In this document: positions 22,850 through 34,000 of the stretch, piece after piece
Position numbering within the stretch: the stretch's first letter is position 1
Layout: each line of letters begins with the position of its first letter
Source of the DNA: Bactericera cockerelli
Taxonomy: Eukaryota; Arthropoda; Insecta; Hemiptera; Triozidae
Direction of reading: 5' to 3'
Length of the DNA: 64,000 bases
NCBI GenBank assembly: GCA_024516035.1
Contig: CM044965.1
Location: 23,740,165 to 23,804,164 of the forward strand
Notes under the pieces: generated by a model
Database searches by the model: none
Told to the model about the DNA's origin: nothing
Seen by the model: only the letters and a program-made list of their open reading frames with translations
Position numbers and translations under genes: made by a program

Positions 22850-22947
22850 CTTCATTCTCTTTTTTGTTCTTGTTTCTTTGTTCAATCAATCTATTTATTT
22901 TTTCTTTATAATAATTTCATTGTATTTTACAGTTTACTTTGTACAGT

Positions 22948-23142
22948 GTCCCGGTAGCTCAGTGGTAAAGGCGGCACTGTGTAAATCCAGAGATTCCAGA
23001 GGTCGCGGGTTCGAAACCCGGCCGGGACAAGACAAGTTTTCCTCCCATTTGGGATTTTTCCCACATAATAATACGTCTTGGGCTTACTGCTAGAATAATG
23101 AGACTTAATAGTTCTAATCAGGCAGTATAAATAAGGCGTTAT
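22948..23142 (+). repeat. tRNA-derived SINE, family A, full length
   Basis: GTCCCGGTAGCTCAGTGGTA ... GGTTCGAAACCCGGCCGGGAC, with 7-bp terminal pairing of the tRNA-like part intact, then the body to CAGTATAAATAAGGCG. Confidence 0.8.
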
Positions 23143-23640
23143 TATATATTTCTACCACCTCTTCTTCTTTTACTCTGTCTTATCCCGCTCAAGCAGGGTT
23201 GACGTTGTTCAACCTCATAGTTGTTTCTTTTTGTTCAATCTCATTTCTACCACATAACCCTCAGAATCTTTTCTCGAGTCCTAGCTCGTACACAATGAAA
23301 ATCATCACATATTTCTAGAATAATTCATGCATAATTATTATATGGTTGGGTGGAAGAGCTCACTCGAGTGAGAATCCTGCCATAAAAAAAGAAAGCCTAG
23401 AAAAAAAAAAATTATTGACATGGTAAAGAAACTCATGAACCTCTTTAGATACTGAAAGAGCGACGCTATAAATCCCATTTTAGTCGGGTTTATGTGGCAG
23501 CACCCCCAAAACATTTTCCCACTGACCGCGCCTGCTGGGACTAAAAGCATGCGGGGAAAATTGGCCCGGCGCCCAAATTGATAACGCAGAAACTAGTATG
23601 AGTAGAGTATACATATGTAACTGTTGTTGTTGTTATTAAT
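23143..23640. other. Spacer, no gene seen
   Basis: Includes a fragment of SINE-B body (23215-23270) and a GGTTGGGTGGAAGAGCTCAC repeat (23343). Nothing coding is supported. Confidence 0.4.
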
Positions 23641-24020
23641 ATACAATAAAAAAAATACACTAAAAATTATGGACACAATGCTTTCTCGTGATTGGTTCAC
23701 ATTGTATACTCTTCGCAATTTTGAGAGTTTATACATTGTATCTCTAAAACGGCTTAACCGATTTTTTTCAATTTTGTTTTTTTTTTTCGATTTTGACGAA
23801 ATTGACAAAATTTTGTCAAAATCCGTTAAGTAGTTTCTGAGATTTGCGCGTTACAAGTAATGTATTTAACAGACCGAAAGACAGACACAAAACCAAAGTT
23901 ACTCAGAGGGTTATGAAACGTCAAGAAATATGAAAAATCGGAGTAAAAAAACATTTGTTTTTTATATAAAAACAAACATAATACTCCCGATTTCTAATAT
24001 TAGAAATTTATCGGAAGTAA
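23641..24020. repeat. Dispersed AT-rich element, inverted relative to 32531-33225
   Basis: Shared segments include ATGGACACAATGCTTTCTCG, TATCTCTAAAACGGCTTAAC, AACAGACCGAAAGACAGACA and the TTTCTAATATTAGAAATTTA end. The copy at 32531-33225 is in the opposite orientation and longer. Confidence 0.6.
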
Positions 24021-24537
24021 AATGAAAGAGGAAAAAAATGATATTGGCAAAATAGGTGAATTGAAGATGTATGTGGTGTATTCGATTATTTTGTTCTTCT
24101 CGTCATACAGTTATTACTTTTTTACATAGATTAGTATTATTATATAGAATTTAATAACAATACATAGATAGAAAAAGATATGATATATCTTAGAAATTTC
24201 AACATTAATAACGATAGTCCACTAAAGATAGGATGTGCATTCGATTGTTTGTTTTCGTCCCACAATTTGCACTTACATTGACAGAGAGATCGTGAATTAA
24301 AAAAAAAAATATACAGGGTGTCCATAAAGTCCCACCCCACCCTCCGTATCTCAAGAACGGCTGGAAATAAAGAAAAACGCAAAACCCCATATTCCTTAAT
24401 TCTTTGAGGGATTAAGTTTCAGCAAAAAAAAATTGCCGCGCGGACCAACTTTAAAATCTGAAATGAAATGGTATGTCTTGTGGCATATTGTTTTAAAGGT
24501 CTCAATGTGAGAAGTTCATTACAGTAAATTTCAGAGA

Positions 24538-24542
24538 GCTAC
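24538..24542. repeat. Target-site duplication of the LTR retrotransposon, left
   Basis: GCTAC directly abuts the left LTR; the same 5 bp abut the right LTR at 28539-28543. Five-base duplications fit Ty3/gypsy-type integrases. Confidence 0.9.
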
Positions 24543-24715
24543 TGTAGAATGAAAAAGACTTTCATTTTAACAAAGACAACTTTAGGGTAAGTTTTATTCA
24601 ACAGAAATTAGCAGAGTGATGAATGATTCAATTAGGTTCTAAACTGAGGAGGAAAAGTAGTTCGTTTAGAGCTGGCCGAAATACAGTGCTGAAAGTTTGA
24701 CTGAATTTCACCACA
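24543..24715 (-). repeat. LTR (3' LTR in element orientation)
   Basis: 173 bp. On the plus strand it starts TGTAGAATGAAAAAGACTTT and ends GACTGAATTTCACCACA. The sense strand includes AATAAA within CTGTTGAATAAAAC, a possible polyadenylation signal. Confidence 0.95.
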
Positions 24716-24727
24716 ATCACCCTGTAT

Positions 24728-27700
24728 TTAAAAATCAGTTATATAATCTTGAAGATATATAGGTCGCCTTCTTTCTCGTCTTGGACGGGCAGGTGCATCT
24801 TGAATATTTCTTTCAGGAGTTTGAATTATTCTTTCTTCAATAGGAGGCAAGACTTCTTGTTCACCTATTTCAGCTTCTTCATTAGCTACAACTTCTGGAG
24901 TCTGAACTTCTATATCCTCCTGATTTGAGATAGCATTTTCTTTTTCTCCAGCAGGTGCGAGATTTCGAGTAGAGACTGTAGTTTCTCTTCCATCAGGGAG
25001 TCTTACATGGGCATATTCTAAATTAGCTTCAAGAAGTTCGACTTCATCAACCAAAGGATCATATTTACTTTTCTGGTTGAATTTCTTCAGAAGGACTGGA
25101 CCAGGTTTCGTCAACCAAGCTGGCATGGAGTTTCCATAGTATGTTCTACGAGGATGGTTGAACATGCGCTCATGAGGTGTCTCATTTGTAGCAGTGCATA
25201 AGAGAGACCGTATAGCATGAAGAGCTGAATCTATCACAATTTCCCATTGGTTTGTATTCATGTTTCGTGTCTTGAGAGCAAGCGTCACTGTTTTCCAAAT
25301 GATCCCATTGTAGCGTTCGCATTGACCATTTCCTCTGGGATTGTATGGTGTTGTCCGACTTGTAGCAATGCCATTTTGAGTGAGAAATGATTTTAGTTCT
25401 GCTGACATGAAAGCTGCTCCTCTGTCAGAATGAATATAAGCAGGAATACCAAACATCTTAATAATGCTTTGCAAATGCTTGATTACTGTCTGCGATGTTA
25501 CGTCCGCACAAGGAAAAGCAAAAGGAAAGCGAGAGTATTCATCCACCACAGTGAGAATGTATTTATTTCTTGAGTTGGTAGGTAGTGGTCCTTTGAAATC
25601 CAAGTTCAACCTTTCAAATGGAGATGTTGCTTTTATGAGTTGACCTTGATGTTTGAAAAATCTAGGTTTAAGTTGAGAACAAGTATCACATGCTTCAATC
25701 ATTTCCTTTATTTCTTCTACTGAGAAAGGTAGATTCTTGGCACGAATCCAATGGACCATGCGCGTAATACCAGGGTGGCAGAGACTGTTGTGAATCTCCT
25801 TGAGATTAGGCTTGGAGTTGATGGAAGCAGTAATGCGGGATAGAGTATCAGCTGGAGCGTTTTCTTTTCCAGGACGATAAACAATATCAAACTTGTAACA
25901 TGATAACTCTAAACGCCATCTCATTATCTTCTCATTCTTGATCTTACTGTTGTGTTTTTGCTCAAACATGAATGAGACAGATTTTTGATCTGTTATTACT
26001 TTGAAAGGTTTTCCCATCAAGTAATGTCGCCAGTGTCTTACTGATTCTACAATCGCATAGGCTTCTTTCTCTATAGAGGAATGATTTTGTTCAGCTTTAT
26101 TGAGCGTTCTGGAGAAGAAAGCCACTGGTCGACCCATCTGACTCAAGGTTGCTGCAATTGCAAATTGTGATGCATCCGTTTCAACAGTAAAGGGAGCTTC
26201 ATCTACAATCGCTCCTGTTGAAGCACGACATATTTCTTCTTTCAAAGATTTAAACATATTAATGGCTTCGTAGTTCAATGGCGGTTTAACTTGCAGGAGT
26301 GGTTTTATTTTTTCTGAAAATTTTGGAATCCACTTGCTATAGTATGAAAACATGCCTATAGCTCGCTGTAGAGCTGAGACATCATGGGGCAGTGGTAATT
26401 CCAGGAGTGGTTTGAGGCGTTCTGCATCTGGTTTGATTGTCTTATTGGATATAGTGTAGCCCAGGAGACTAATGCTTTTCATGGAGAATTTAGATTTTTC
26501 TTTGTTGATTGTCAAATCATACTTTTCAACAGCCGAAAAGAATTTTTCAAGATTTTTATTGTGTTCTTCTATAGTTTTTCCGCAGATGGTCACATCATCT
26601 AAATACGGGTATGTTTTCTCCAGTGATTCTGCTTCAACAATGTAATCTATTGTTCTTTGAAAAGCAGTAACACCATTAGTGACTCCAAATGGAATGCGCC
26701 TGAAGTGGTAGAGTTTTCCCGCAGCTTCAAAAGCAGTAAATTGCTTTTCAGAATCCAAAATTGGAACTTGGTGGTAAGCACTCTTCAAATCAATTACACT
26801 GAACACTTCATTTTGAGATACTTTGCTAATAATGACATCTATTCGGGGAAGTGGATAAGCATCCAATTGTGTGAATTGATTTATTGTTCTTGAATAATCA
26901 ATCACCATGCGTGGTTTGTGTCTCCCATCACGCACAACAAAAGCTTGTGCTCGCCATGATGAGTTGCTAGGTTCAATTATCTCTTCTTCTAAGAGCTTTT
27001 CGATTTCGGTGTCAATAAATTCGGAATCTTCTTTTGAGTACTTCCTTGACTTTGTGATGATCGGTTTGCAATTTTCTGTTAAATTTGTAAACAGAGAGAC
27101 AGGTTTCACTTTTAATGTTGCCAAATTACATATTTTGAGTGGTGGATTGGATCCATCAAATGCAATTTCCAAAGTAGAATGATTGTTGAGTACATCATGA
27201 CCAATTATTACATCTGAGCAAAGGTTCTTCATTATGAGTAAGTAAATATTATTGTATGAATGTTCAGCAACTTTTAAATCAACCTTGCATTGTCCTTTAA
27301 TTTGAGTACATAGAGAAGAGTTTGCCATAGAAATTGATCCTTCATATGGTAGAATTTTCAATCTGCACTTCTTGACTAAAGCTTCATTAATAAAACTCAG
27401 AGATGATCCAGTATCCACCAAACCATTAAGAAGTATATCATTGACTCGAATAGGTGTTATTGATTTGTTCAGACTGTTTGGAGAAGCAGCAGTTGTAGCT
27501 GGTTCAATCTTTTTATTTATGATTGCTGTGTAATCATGGTTTGTTGTTGCAGTCGTTTTCCTGAGTTGCTTTTTGGATCTACACACCCGTGCATAGTGTC
27601 CAAGTTTATTGCAATTTGTACATTCAGCTTCCTTAGCTGGACATGCAGTTCTTGAATGCCACGATTTTCCACAGAAGAAGCAGGGTTTTCCAGACGATGA

Positions 27701-28342
27701 GGCCACGGTATCCGTATGCGGCTGTGTAGAAGCAACTTCAGTGTAAGAAGCTTGAGTTACATATGTAGCAGAATGATGTTGAGCTAACTCAAGGGATCTG
27801 GCCTGGTCAAATGCTTGTTCAAGTGTAAGTGTAGTATTCTCCAAAAGCCTCTGTCTTATATGAGAGCTTGAGAGTCCTCCAATGAAAGTGTCTCTGATAT
27901 ATTCATTTTTGTGTTCTATTGCTGAAACAGATGTGAACTTGCAGTCCTTGCTTAGTTGTTCCAGAGCTTGTAGATACTGGTCGACGGTTTCACCAGCATT
28001 CTGTTGACGTGATGCTAAGCAATGTCGTGCATAAATAACATTCTTAGGCTTGACATACAAGGTTTCTAGAGCTTGAATGGCGGCATCGTAGGTCGTATTA
28101 CCATCAAGAAGAGTGAAGACGTTAGGCGCGATGTAGTTCGTAAGGAGTTGTAACTTGTCTTCGGCCTTTGCGTCTTTCACATGAGACAAGAAATTTTCAA
28201 ACGTTTTCTTCCAGTGAGTCCACTTTTTGTCTGCTGATGAAGAGGTCGGTTCTACATCGAAGCGTTCAGGACGTAAGTATTTGTCCATTTTAGTGGGAGC
28301 AGGCGAAGAAGAATTTGGTGGAAGAAAACTAAATTGAAACAT
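24728..28342 (-). CDS. Gag-Pol polyprotein of the LTR retrotransposon
   Basis: 1204 codons with no break. Order by residue: Gag-like N-terminus (1-220); two CCHC zinc knuckles (C221-C234 and C241-C254, both CX2CX4HX4C); aspartic protease with DTGSS at 310-314; reverse transcriptase with FSVIDLKSAYHQVP (514-527) and the YLDD box at 580-583; RNase H acids D723, E760, D785; integrase zinc finger H851/H856-C885/C888; integrase catalytic triad D915, D973, E1009 (35 residues between the last two, DD35E). No chromodomain is apparent; the C-terminus is acidic, then Arg/Pro-rich. The first ATG (28342) lies only 10 bp past the primer-binding site, so M19 may be the real start. Gag and Pol are fused in one frame, as in Tf1-like elements. 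All key residues are present, so it is probably functional or was until recently. Confidence 0.95.
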   Translation of the reverse strand: MFQFSFLPPNSSSPAPTKMDKYLRPERFDVEPTSSSADKKWTHWKKTFENFLSHVKDAKAEDKLQLLTNYIAPNVFTLLDGNTTYDAAIQALETLYVKPKNVIYARHCLASRQQNAGETVDQYLQALEQLSKDCKFTSVSAIEHKNEYIRDTFIGGLSSSHIRQRLLENTTLTLEQAFDQARSLELAQHHSATYVTQASYTEVASTQPHTDTVASSSGKPCFFCGKSWHSRTACPAKEAECTNCNKLGHYARVCRSKKQLRKTTATTNHDYTAIINKKIEPATTAASPNSLNKSITPIRVNDILLNGLVDTGSSLSFINEALVKKCRLKILPYEGSISMANSSLCTQIKGQCKVDLKVAEHSYNNIYLLIMKNLCSDVIIGHDVLNNHSTLEIAFDGSNPPLKICNLATLKVKPVSLFTNLTENCKPIITKSRKYSKEDSEFIDTEIEKLLEEEIIEPSNSSWRAQAFVVRDGRHKPRMVIDYSRTINQFTQLDAYPLPRIDVIISKVSQNEVFSVIDLKSAYHQVPILDSEKQFTAFEAAGKLYHFRRIPFGVTNGVTAFQRTIDYIVEAESLEKTYPYLDDVTICGKTIEEHNKNLEKFFSAVEKYDLTINKEKSKFSMKSISLLGYTISNKTIKPDAERLKPLLELPLPHDVSALQRAIGMFSYYSKWIPKFSEKIKPLLQVKPPLNYEAINMFKSLKEEICRASTGAIVDEAPFTVETDASQFAIAATLSQMGRPVAFFSRTLNKAEQNHSSIEKEAYAIVESVRHWRHYLMGKPFKVITDQKSVSFMFEQKHNSKIKNEKIMRWRLELSCYKFDIVYRPGKENAPADTLSRITASINSKPNLKEIHNSLCHPGITRMVHWIRAKNLPFSVEEIKEMIEACDTCSQLKPRFFKHQGQLIKATSPFERLNLDFKGPLPTNSRNKYILTVVDEYSRFPFAFPCADVTSQTVIKHLQSIIKMFGIPAYIHSDRGAAFMSAELKSFLTQNGIATSRTTPYNPRGNGQCERYNGIIWKTVTLALKTRNMNTNQWEIVIDSALHAIRSLLCTATNETPHERMFNHPRRTYYGNSMPAWLTKPGPVLLKKFNQKSKYDPLVDEVELLEANLEYAHVRLPDGRETTVSTRNLAPAGEKENAISNQEDIEVQTPEVVANEEAEIGEQEVLPPIEERIIQTPERNIQDAPARPRRERRRPIYLQDYITDF

Positions 28343-28352
28343 AGAAAATAAA

Positions 28353-28364
28353 CTGTTGAATAAA
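28353..28364 (-). promoter_or_regulatory. Probable self-priming primer-binding site
   Basis: One base after the 5' LTR the sense strand reads TTTATTCAACAG. Its exact complement, CTGTTGAATAAA, lies in the sense LTR (28416-28427 and 24593-24604). Twelve bases can pair. A tRNA-primed site should begin with TGG and does not. In Tf1 and sushi-type elements the 5' end of the RNA folds back to prime in just this way. Here transcription would have to begin at about base 112 of the LTR. Confidence 0.7.
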
Positions 28365-28365
28365 T

Positions 28366-28538
28366 TGTAGAATGAAAAAGACTTTCATTTTAACAAAGAC
28401 AACTTTAGGGTAAGTTTTATTCAACAGAAATTAGCAGAGTGATGAATGATTCAATTAGGTTCTAAACTGAGGAGGAAAAGTAGTTCGTTTAGAGCTGGCC
28501 GAAATACAGTGCTGAAAGTTTGACTGAATTTCACCACA
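28366..28538 (-). repeat. LTR (5' LTR in element orientation)
   Basis: 173 bp, same sequence as the other LTR. It should hold the promoter and, from about base 112, the R region if the self-priming model is right. Confidence 0.95.
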
Positions 28539-28543
28539 GCTAC
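28539..28543. repeat. Target-site duplication of the LTR retrotransposon, right
   Basis: GCTAC, matching 24538-24542. Confidence 0.9.
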
Positions 28544-29351
28544 GACATACCGTTCTCAAGATACAGGGTCGGCCGTCCTGGCTAATATCCCTATGTTCTG
28601 ACCTATAACTCGTTAACCGTAAGCTTCAGAAGAATAATTATTTTTGCTGTTAACTCCTTTAATCGATACCTTTCGAACAAGGTAAAACTCGATATGTTCT
28701 TCAGTTAAAACTATTGCCGGGTGGTGGTCTGGCTGGCTGACGAAACCGGGCAGAGTTAACAACAATGATCATTATTCTTCTTCTGAAGCATACTGTTAAC
28801 GAGTTATAGGTCAGAACGTAAGGGTATTAGATAGGACGGCCGACCCTGTATCTCGAGAACGGTAGGTCTTAACTCACTGAAATTTATGGCAATGAACATC
28901 TCTTATTGAGGCCGTTAATACAATATACCACAAGACATATCATTCCATTTAAGATTTTAAAGTCCGTGCCCAGCCTGACTGGGACACTGTATGCATTTTT
29001 TTTTTTTTTTGCTGAAACTTAATCCCCCAAAAAATTAAGGAATACGGGTTTTCGAATTCTTCTTTATTTTCAGCCGTTCTTGAGATACGGGGGGTGGGGC
29101 GGGACTTTATGGACACCCTGTATACGTGTAGGTATGAATGAGCATCTGGCATCATCAGTCATTTTAGGAATGGGTTTTAATTAAATTTTTGTAATATCCC
29201 ACAGTTCTGTTGTTTTGATTTTAGTTAAAAATCTCGGCCTACAGTTGATTTGATTTTAGTTAAAAATCTCATCCTACAGTTGTTTTGATTTTACTTAAAA
29301 ATCTCAGCCTACAGAATATGCTCTAATAAACAAAAAGAGATGACGAAGCAG

Positions 29352-29440
29352 TCTCTACGGCTCAGTAGACCCAATGTCTCACACTCAAGAGGGTCGGGTT
29401 CGACCCACATTGCCCGGATAGAAATTTTCATGCTTTAAGA
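29352..29440 (+). repeat. tRNA-like SINE head, family G (single copy)
   Basis: TCTCTACGGCTCAGTAGACC (A-box-like), GGGTCGGGTTCGACCC (B box), then ATAGAAATTTTCATGC. Only one copy is seen in this window. Confidence 0.5.
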
Positions 29441-29699
29441 CTTTTTTGTTTTGTTTTTTAATTTATAATTTAAATTGACGGACCAACCCATTTTCCACAA
29501 TTACCGTCTCTTATTGTAATAAAAAATAATTAAAAAATACATCTAAATAAAATTAAAAACTTAGGTTTAAAAAATAATAATATTCAAAACTATGGTCTAA
29601 TGAAAAAGATATTTAGCTTCGCGTTGCGTCGTTGGGTTTAACGTCGCTTTTAACTGGATAGAACTTCTCGTAGAAAAGCTTTGTTTGTCTCTACTCAAA

Positions 29700-29880
29700 C
29701 AAAGTTGGGTGGAAAAGATTGCCATAGGCAATAACTCCGCCCTTTAGTTAGGACATCAGTGTTTATTTTATCTATGTTATTCATCTTTTTATCTTGTTTA
29801 TACTGTACATAATTTTTATCATTACTTGTTTGTACATATTTCCTATTAATAAAGAATTCAATAATAATAATAATCAAGAA
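29700..29880 (+). repeat. Possible non-LTR retrotransposon 3' end
   Basis: GTTGGGTGGAAAAGATTGCC ... CCGCCCTTTAGTTAGGACAT, an AT-rich UTR-like stretch, AATAAAGAA and an (AAT)n tail at 29862-29876. The same start occurs at 22804 and 8880. Confidence 0.4.
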
Positions 29881-30379
29881 CATTAATAATGCTAAAATAA
29901 CAAAAAATGCAATGCCTCTGCTCAATATGCAAATGATCCTGTAATTCTATACTCGAACGCTAATTACATGTTAGTTTTCTTCTGGCATACTATAATTATG
30001 GGAAACTATCTATTATTTACTTTTGAAATATTGTTTTGCACTCGTGTTAGTCGTACACAGTGTGGTTTGTCTCAGTTATAATTGAGTTCTGAGCCTACAC
30101 ACTGATGCCCAGTGGATGATGTGTTCATTTGTCATCGTTCATATATAAAAGCACTCATCCTCCAGGTGTTGATATAAATTGAATAATTGTACATGTTTAA
30201 TTTATTTAATCATTATAAATTACTTGATTCCATATTTTATTAATCATAATATATCATAATTTTATCTTTTTTTATTTTCTTCTTTTTTGTTGGCATTGGT
30301 TGGCAAGGCCATTCCATACAGCTATAAAATTTTAAATTTTATCATAACAAATTTTGAATTGAAGGTCCCGGGTTCGAAA
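29881..30379. other. Upstream region of gene A
   Basis: AT-rich single-copy-looking sequence with a TATA-box candidate near its middle (separate entry). CTCAGTTATAATTGAGTTCT at about 30074 is a short inverted repeat. No ORF is supported. Confidence 0.4.
30142..30150 (+). promoter_or_regulatory. TATA-box candidate for gene A
   Basis: TATATAAAA would place a start near 30172. The exon with gene A's ATG has an acceptor-like TTCTTTGTTCGCAG just upstream (31013-31026), so a non-coding first exon starting near here is plausible. No donor was pinned down. Confidence 0.3.
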
Positions 30380-30614
30380 TAACGCACGATTAGCTCAGTG
30401 GTTAAGCACTCGCTTGCCATGCAGAAGGTCCCGGGTTCGAATCCCCGAGCCGACAAAAATATGTATTCAAAATTTGGTTACAGTTGTTTGTAAGGGATAC
30501 CGTCCGGTGCGCTCGTCTTGACCCACCACCTAATTGGGAAGTATTGTGTTACTTCTCGGCCATCAGAGGGGAGGATATTACGGGATGGGTAGGCTACAAC
30601 ACAGACCACAAGGT
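30380..30614 (+). repeat. SINE family D, 3'-truncated
   Basis: ACGCACGATTAGCTCAGTGG, B box CCCGGGTTCGAATCCCC, body through CATCAGAGGGGAGGATATTA to CAACACAGACCACAAGG. Confidence 0.7.
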
Positions 30615-31031
30615 AGTAATTCTCTTCCATTACACCGATATGGAGAAAGCAAAGTGCAATAATCTGAAACCTCATCAATCATGAATGGCAGGACTTTTTC
30701 TTCCAACACTCTTATTTACCTACTCGCGAATAGTGGATTTATCTGCTGTCAAAAACCAAACGACCGAGAAAATACTGTATTCCATATTTTGACAAATTTT
30801 TATTCACATTTTTTTTCTTTTGGTTTAATACCGAGTTTAATACTGTTTAATACCGAGAAAATACTGTATTCCATATTTTTGACAAATTTTCATCCATCCA
30901 CATTTTTTTTTTTTGGTTTAACGTCGCTTTCAACTGTATGGTCATATTCTTCCAGAATTGAATTTAATTTTTTCATTCCACCCTTTTGATTTAAATTTTA
31001 TTTCCATACTTGTTCTTTGTTCGCAGCAGTT

Positions 31032-31092
31032 ATGGGTACCTGGGTTCGAATCCAAGCCGTGGTGATAGTTACTCTTGTGGCCATTATGGGAG
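31032..31092 (+). CDS. Gene A exon 1 (signal peptide)
   Basis: 20 codons plus one base, ending GGGAG then the donor GTAAGT. Hydrophobic VVIVTLVAIM core. The ATG is the first in the exon after an acceptor-like CGCAG. Confidence 0.85.
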
Positions 31093-34000
31093 GTAAGTCA
31101 GAGTAAATGTAAGGTCAAAAATAATAAAATAATATTAACATTGTTATAAAAAGGTCTTTTAATGGAAGGTGACCACCAAGCGAGGTTAATGCTTAAAGGA
31201 TTTTCTACCACCTAACCCCAAGAGTCTTATTATTATTATGTGGTCATATACTCAAATTAATAAAGAAAAATTCATGCATTGGGTGGGTGGAATTCGAAAC
31301 AACGGTTCCCTACGCTACCTAAATTACCAGACTAGCGCGATAACCACTTGACTACCAGTGCACAGTATTTTTTATAACATTAACGATGTTATTAAAAGAT
31401 CTTTTTTCGTGCCTACCAAATCTATCACCTAGAAAAACTTTTCAAAATTTATTAAAAAATTTAGGACAAAACATGAAATATTTCCTCCATCTTTGAGGAC
31501 AGGAATAAATAATAAATATATTTCAACTTAAAGAAACACTGTTCATTTCATAAAGACAACATTGAGTGTGTCGACCATAATGTCTATATTATTCTCTTAA
31601 GTAACCCATTCTCACTCTCTGCTCCAGACAACATTGAATGTGTCGCCCCTAACGTCTGTTGCTCAGAAGCCTACAACAAGCCCGTCCATGAGAATTCGAC
31701 AAAAAATGACAAATGTGAGTATTATCATTTAAAAGTTATCATTTTTGAGTAGATCACTTTCGTGATATCACAAGTTTTCAAACTTGATTTACTAAATTTG
31801 CTTGATTTGGGACTTGAACCACCGACTCTAGCTTACAAGTCTGACGCCTTAGCGATCAAGCTACTGAGGTCGGTAGTAGCATTAACACCTAGGTACTAAG
31901 GAACGTGGATTTTTAGTGATTGGAAATTAAAAAAAAACTCTTGGATATACAGGGCAAGAGTTGGAAACAATTCACTCTGAGTTTATGGGTTCAGCTAAAC
32001 TTCTTAAGGGCAGCACATGTTTTCGAAAGTGAAGAGTGAGCCAATAAATGGGGTGCGATAGTTCTAAATAATGGACCAGCACATAGGATTTTCTTTTTGA
32101 CCCCCAGAAATAATGTAACCTTGTAACCTACTATACAATAATTATGTCGAAATTCATATTGAAGAAGGAGGTAAACCCAAGTTAAACAAACGGACAGCTC
32201 TGCCCGTCATCTTTATTTTAAAGTTTATTTTCTTTATAAAGAAACATTTATACAAAGGTCCTCCTTCTTCTAAGCTTTGAAGGGCTTCTAATTTATTTTT
32301 TTATTCCCGATCAAATTATTTTTTTCAGTACAACCACTTCCCGCGGACAAGCTCAAAACTCTGTGCAGCATTACCCCAAACATCGCCATACCCTTCCCCC
32401 CCAACCTTTGCACCGGCCCGGAGACTGCCCCCGACAATGGACAGCTGTGCCGTGGCGTCTGCCAGCGACTCGACATGTCCCAGGTAGGGATGTTTCGACA
32501 TATCGAAATTCGATATATATCGATATATTACTTCCGAAAAATTTCTAATATTAGAAATCGGAAGTATTGTGTTCGTTTTTGTAAAAAAAAATATTTTTTT
32601 GCTCCGATTTCAATTTTTTTCATATTTCTGGACGTTTCATAACCTACTGAGTAAATTTGGTTTTGTGTCCGTCTGTCGGTCTGTTAAAACGATTCCTTGT
32701 AACGCGCAAATATCGGAAACTACTCGACCGATTTTGATGAAATTTTGCACACATCTAGTAGACATTCTGTAGATGGTCCCATTTTAAATTCATCGAATTC
32801 ATACGAGCGGTTCTGGGTGAAAGAGACCATGCGCCTGACCACTAAATTTTTACTTAAACGCTTATATCTCGTGAACGGTACACCCGATTTCGATGAAATT
32901 TTGTAAGACTATGCATATTATTGTGTTACATAGGTTATTTATATTTATTTTTAAATTAATTATAATTTGACTCTGATATTTAAGAAAATCCGAAATTTTG
33001 GACAAAAAAGTAAAAAAATAAGGACCACGACTTGCCGATACAGAATTTTTTGTAGAATCTAGAATGTATAAAAAACGATATTCTACCATATAAAACAAAT
33101 TTGAGGAAAATCGGTTGAGCCGTTTTGGAGATACAAGTAATTTTCTATAAAATCTCAAAATTGGCACGTTTTTACAATGTGAAGCAATCACGAGGAAGTA
33201 TTGTGTCCATAATTGGCAGTGTTTTTTTTTTCTCTCTCGATATATCGATATTTTTTTCTCTCTCGATATATCGATATATATCGAAACAAAAATATCGATA
33301 TTTTCATGGCGGCATTTTTTAAAAATTGTCATTAGCAAAAACGTTTTATTTTCAAGTTCAAGTTTTCAGACAACAGACAATTCAATTCAGACTTTTCAAT
33401 TTAATTTTAATATATCAATAATTAATTTGTTTTATTAAAATTTAAAACAGATTTTTTTTTATATATATAAAATAATTTTATTTATGGTGTTATGTTATAA
33501 ATTATTGTTCACAAGAATCCCAAATACAAACTGTACAAAGTTTATTTCCAATATAAGTTGGGCTTGAACCAACAACCTCCAGATTACAAGGCCAATGCTC
33601 TACACATCATATATGATCATGATGGCACTGAAGTTTTTCTTTGTCTGATATTAAAACTGTACTATTTGCCTGTACAGAGACAGAGGGAGGCTTTAGTCTA
33701 TATATAAAAAAAACAGGTACAGACCTAGAGAAAAATTATTTGTCTAATATTTAACCAAATGACTAGCTTGTGTGAGTTAAATATACTAGTTCTTTCAATA
33801 CAAGAAAAATATCGATATACATATATATCGATATATTTTGGTCGATATATCGATATCGATATTTTATTCATCGTCGATATATCGAAATATCGATATTTTA
33901 TTCATCGTCGATATATCGATATTTTATTCATCCTCGATATATCGAAATATCGATATTTTATTTATCGTCGATATATCGAAATATCGATATTTTATTCATC

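Larger units (their letters stand above)
24543..28538 (-). mobile_element. Complete LTR retrotransposon (Ty3/gypsy-type order)
   Basis: 3996 bp with two 173-bp LTRs (TGT...ACA), a 5-bp target duplication GCTAC, and one uninterrupted Gag-Pol ORF on the minus strand. By eye the two LTRs are identical over their whole length, so the insertion is recent. Domain order protease, RT, RNase H, integrase is that of Ty3/gypsy. There is no envelope ORF. No tRNA-type TGG primer-binding site follows the 5' LTR; a self-complementary site does (see the separate entry). The 3' polypurine tract is weak (ACAGGGTGAT before the 3' LTR). Confidence 0.93.
24310..29124. mobile_element. TA-flanked inverted-repeat (foldback/MITE-like) element, split by an LTR retrotransposon
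   Basis: Outer ends are TATACAGGGTGTCCATAAAG (24310) and its complement at 29124, TA on each side as for Tc1/mariner-type insertions. With the retrotransposon removed, the element is about 815 bp and nearly all of it is two long inverted arms of about 390-400 bp. A second motif (CTCAAGATACAGGGTCGGCC at 28556, complement near 28845) marks the inner arms. Arms have diverged by scattered substitutions, so this element is older than the insertion it carries. Confidence 0.8.

Noticed and set aside
22948..23030. Functional tRNA gene (A and B boxes, paired ends)
   Set aside because: The tRNA-like part is followed by the family-A SINE body and recurs many times; the anticodon arm does not form a normal tRNA. 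The same holds for all other tRNA-like heads.
26657..27182. Plus-strand ORFs within the retrotransposon
   Set aside because: Antisense shadows of the intact Gag-Pol ORF.
24728..28342. Endogenous retrovirus with envelope
   Set aside because: No envelope ORF or space for one: the Gag-Pol stop is 12 bp from the 3' LTR.
30142..31092. Coding first exon of gene A upstream of the signal-peptide exon
   Set aside because: No ORF with a fitting donor was found between the TATA candidate and 31026; at most a non-coding exon.
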